In this document: in pieces, positions 62,998 through 64,000 of the stretch | Position numbering within the stretch: position 1 is the first letter of the stretch | Layout: every line of letters starts with the position of its first letter | From: Chthoniobacteraceae bacterium | GTDB taxonomy: Bacteria; Verrucomicrobiota; Verrucomicrobiia; Chthoniobacterales; Chthoniobacteraceae | Direction: 5' to 3' | DNA length: 64,000 bases | NCBI GenBank assembly: GCA_947449735.1 | Contig: CANFTB010000016.1 | Coordinates: 21,094-85,093 of the forward strand | The notes under the pieces: generated by a model | Told to the model about the DNA's origin: nothing | The model's database searches: none | Seen by the model: only the letters and a program-made list of their open reading frames with translations | Made by a program: the position numbers and the translations under genes

Positions 62998-63774
62998 TTA
63001 CTCAATTTCCCAGAGCTTAATGTTGTCGTAATCCACGGAGCGGCCCACCTCTTCGATCGCATAAAAGTAAGGCGTCTTCTTGGGGGCGCTAGCCTCGACG
63101 CAGGTCGCCTGAAGGGTCTGACCGTTACTGAGTTGGACGGACACCTGTTCCCCTCGAATCTCTACAAGCACCCGAGTCCATTCCGTAGGGTCGATTTTCA
63201 GTGGAACAGCCGCCTGCACCGCCGCAAACTTGGACACGTCTTTGATCACCAGACGCGGCTCCTTGTACCGCTTTTTGGAGCCGACCAACTCAAACACCAC
63301 CGAAAAGGCGGGCGGGAAAAGCATCGCCCCCTTGCCTATCCCGGGAAACGAACCCGCTGGATAGGAAATCCCGCCCTTTTCCGGAACAGGTTGTCCCGGG
63401 AAGATACCACCTGCCTTCCGGTTAAACTCCACATGCACGTAGTCGGCCTGATCGGTGCGGAAATCAAACTGGAGGATGCAGCCCTTGAGCTCGAAAGCAC
63501 GCTCCGCCGCCACATCAAGGCCGAGCATCTGGGTGAATCCAAGCACCGGGTTGTGATCCTGCCCCTCCTTTTGTTGCTGGCGCAGAGAACCGTCCTTCAC
63601 GGTGTAGTCCCCAAACCCTTTTAAAGTCGCTTCTGCAGGAGGCCGTTCAAACTCAGCTGAAGCGATTAATTTGCCTCGTTTTCCCAAGATGGGCTGGAGC
63701 TCTGGAAGATCCCCCCCAAAAGCAGGCCTGCACAGGGTGAAGAAACTCAGAACCAGAACAATAGAATGATTCAT
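62998..63774 (-). CDS. Exported lectin-like (LamG/DUF1080-type) protein
   Basis: About 258 residues from ATG 63774, giving a signal peptide (MNHSIVLVLSFFTLCRPAFG); ATG 63807 is an alternative with an AGGG nearby. The body resembles a concanavalin-like lectin domain: LIASAEFERPPAEATLKGFGDYTVKDGSLRQQ, GCILQFDFRTDQADYVHVEFNRKAGG, WTRVLVEIRGEQVSVQLSNGQTLQATCVEA. Such domains bind or cleave sugars. It lies upstream of the ECF sigma/anti-sigma pair on the same strand, with 147 bp between. Confidence 0.65.
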   Translation of the reverse strand: MNHSIVLVLSFFTLCRPAFGGDLPELQPILGKRGKLIASAEFERPPAEATLKGFGDYTVKDGSLRQQQKEGQDHNPVLGFTQMLGLDVAAERAFELKGCILQFDFRTDQADYVHVEFNRKAGGIFPGQPVPEKGGISYPAGSFPGIGKGAMLFPPAFSVVFELVGSKKRYKEPRLVIKDVSKFAAVQAAVPLKIDPTEWTRVLVEIRGEQVSVQLSNGQTLQATCVEASAPKKTPYFYAIEEVGRSVDYDNIKLWEIE

Positions 63775-63949
63775 AACGGTTTTTGTTTTGTTTATTATTT
63801 TATTCATAACCCTGATTCCGTCCGAAATGTGGTGTGGCTGTTAAGGCGGCACCCACCGGCTCCGAGAGCCTCGCCTTCAACGACCTAATAGAGTTCTTTG
63901 AGCTGGATATTCACGACAGTGCACTTCGAAGCCCATTTCCCACAGACTC

Positions 63950-64000
63950 TTACTTAAATACCACAGTCTTGGGCATCGCCGTCTTGAGACGCTCAACACA
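63950..64000 (-). CDS. Possible 3' end of a further minus-strand gene (truncated by window)
   Basis: The frame ending in TAA at 63950-63952 is open to the right edge and reads ...VERLKTAMPKTVVFK. Sixteen codons are too few to identify a family; coding-like composition and the gap to the next gene make a real gene plausible. Confidence 0.3.
   Translation of the reverse strand, partial: CVERLKTAMPKTVVFK

Overview
The window looks like a chromosomal piece of a member of the Verrucomicrobiota. Lineage hints seen directly are a Chlamydia/Verrucomicrobia-type small basic protein (34341-34496), two sets of 'planctomycete cytochrome' (DUF1549/DUF1553) plus DUF1501 genes, a YlbF-type protein with a C-terminal Cys cluster, high GC, and many genes without a clear Shine-Dalgarno. 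No phage, IS element or CRISPR array was found. Most lines of the ORF track are antisense or off-frame shadows.

Layout. 1-11700 (+): end of a GAF/SpoIIE phosphatase, grpE, dnaJ, rsmE, a SNF2-family helicase, a possible PD-(D/E)XK protein, a membrane fatty acid hydroxylase/sterol desaturase relative, a Sel1-repeat protein and an ECF sigma/membrane-partner pair. 11760-11862: two facing terminators. 11887-18843 (-): E1alpha, E1beta and E2 of a 2-oxoacid dehydrogenase, then sucC, sucD and citrate synthase, a central carbon block without E3. 19336-32564: exported catabolic-type genes: an alpha/beta-hydrolase, a damaged gene, two convergent PSCyt1-DUF1549-DUF1553 + DUF1501 pairs, and a beta-helix protein. 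32565-36850: small exported proteins, an ABC ATPase relic, the small basic protein, YlbF, and a Tat-type sugar isomerase/epimerase-like protein.

36901-46546 (-): a two-partner secretion operon. The FhaC/ShlB transporter gene is followed 49 bp later by a very large filamentous-haemagglutinin-type exoprotein (about 2526 residues) carrying an 876-bp internal duplication and an Ala-Pro minisatellite tail. 46998-50788 (-): a Tat-type FAD oxidoreductase overlapping a cytochrome b gene by 4 bp. 50942-52675 (+): a metallophosphoesterase and a TVP38/TMEM64 protein, followed by a dead gene fragment related to the damaged gene at 21301. 53193-54438 (-): a YqjD/YqjE-type envelope operon. 54766-56226: infA, a metallo-beta-lactamase-like protein lacking metal ligands, and tRNA-Val(UAC). 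56335-60686: divergent GH63 and GH13 glycosidases. 61286-63774 (-): a second ECF sigma/membrane-partner pair next to an exported lectin-like protein. The right edge may hold the last codons of one more minus-strand gene.

The most unusual items are the two-partner exoprotein with its repeats, the coupled FAD oxidoreductase/cytochrome b pair, the family of damaged C-terminal fragments, and the degenerate MBL-fold protein. All function calls come from reading motifs by eye; no database search was run.
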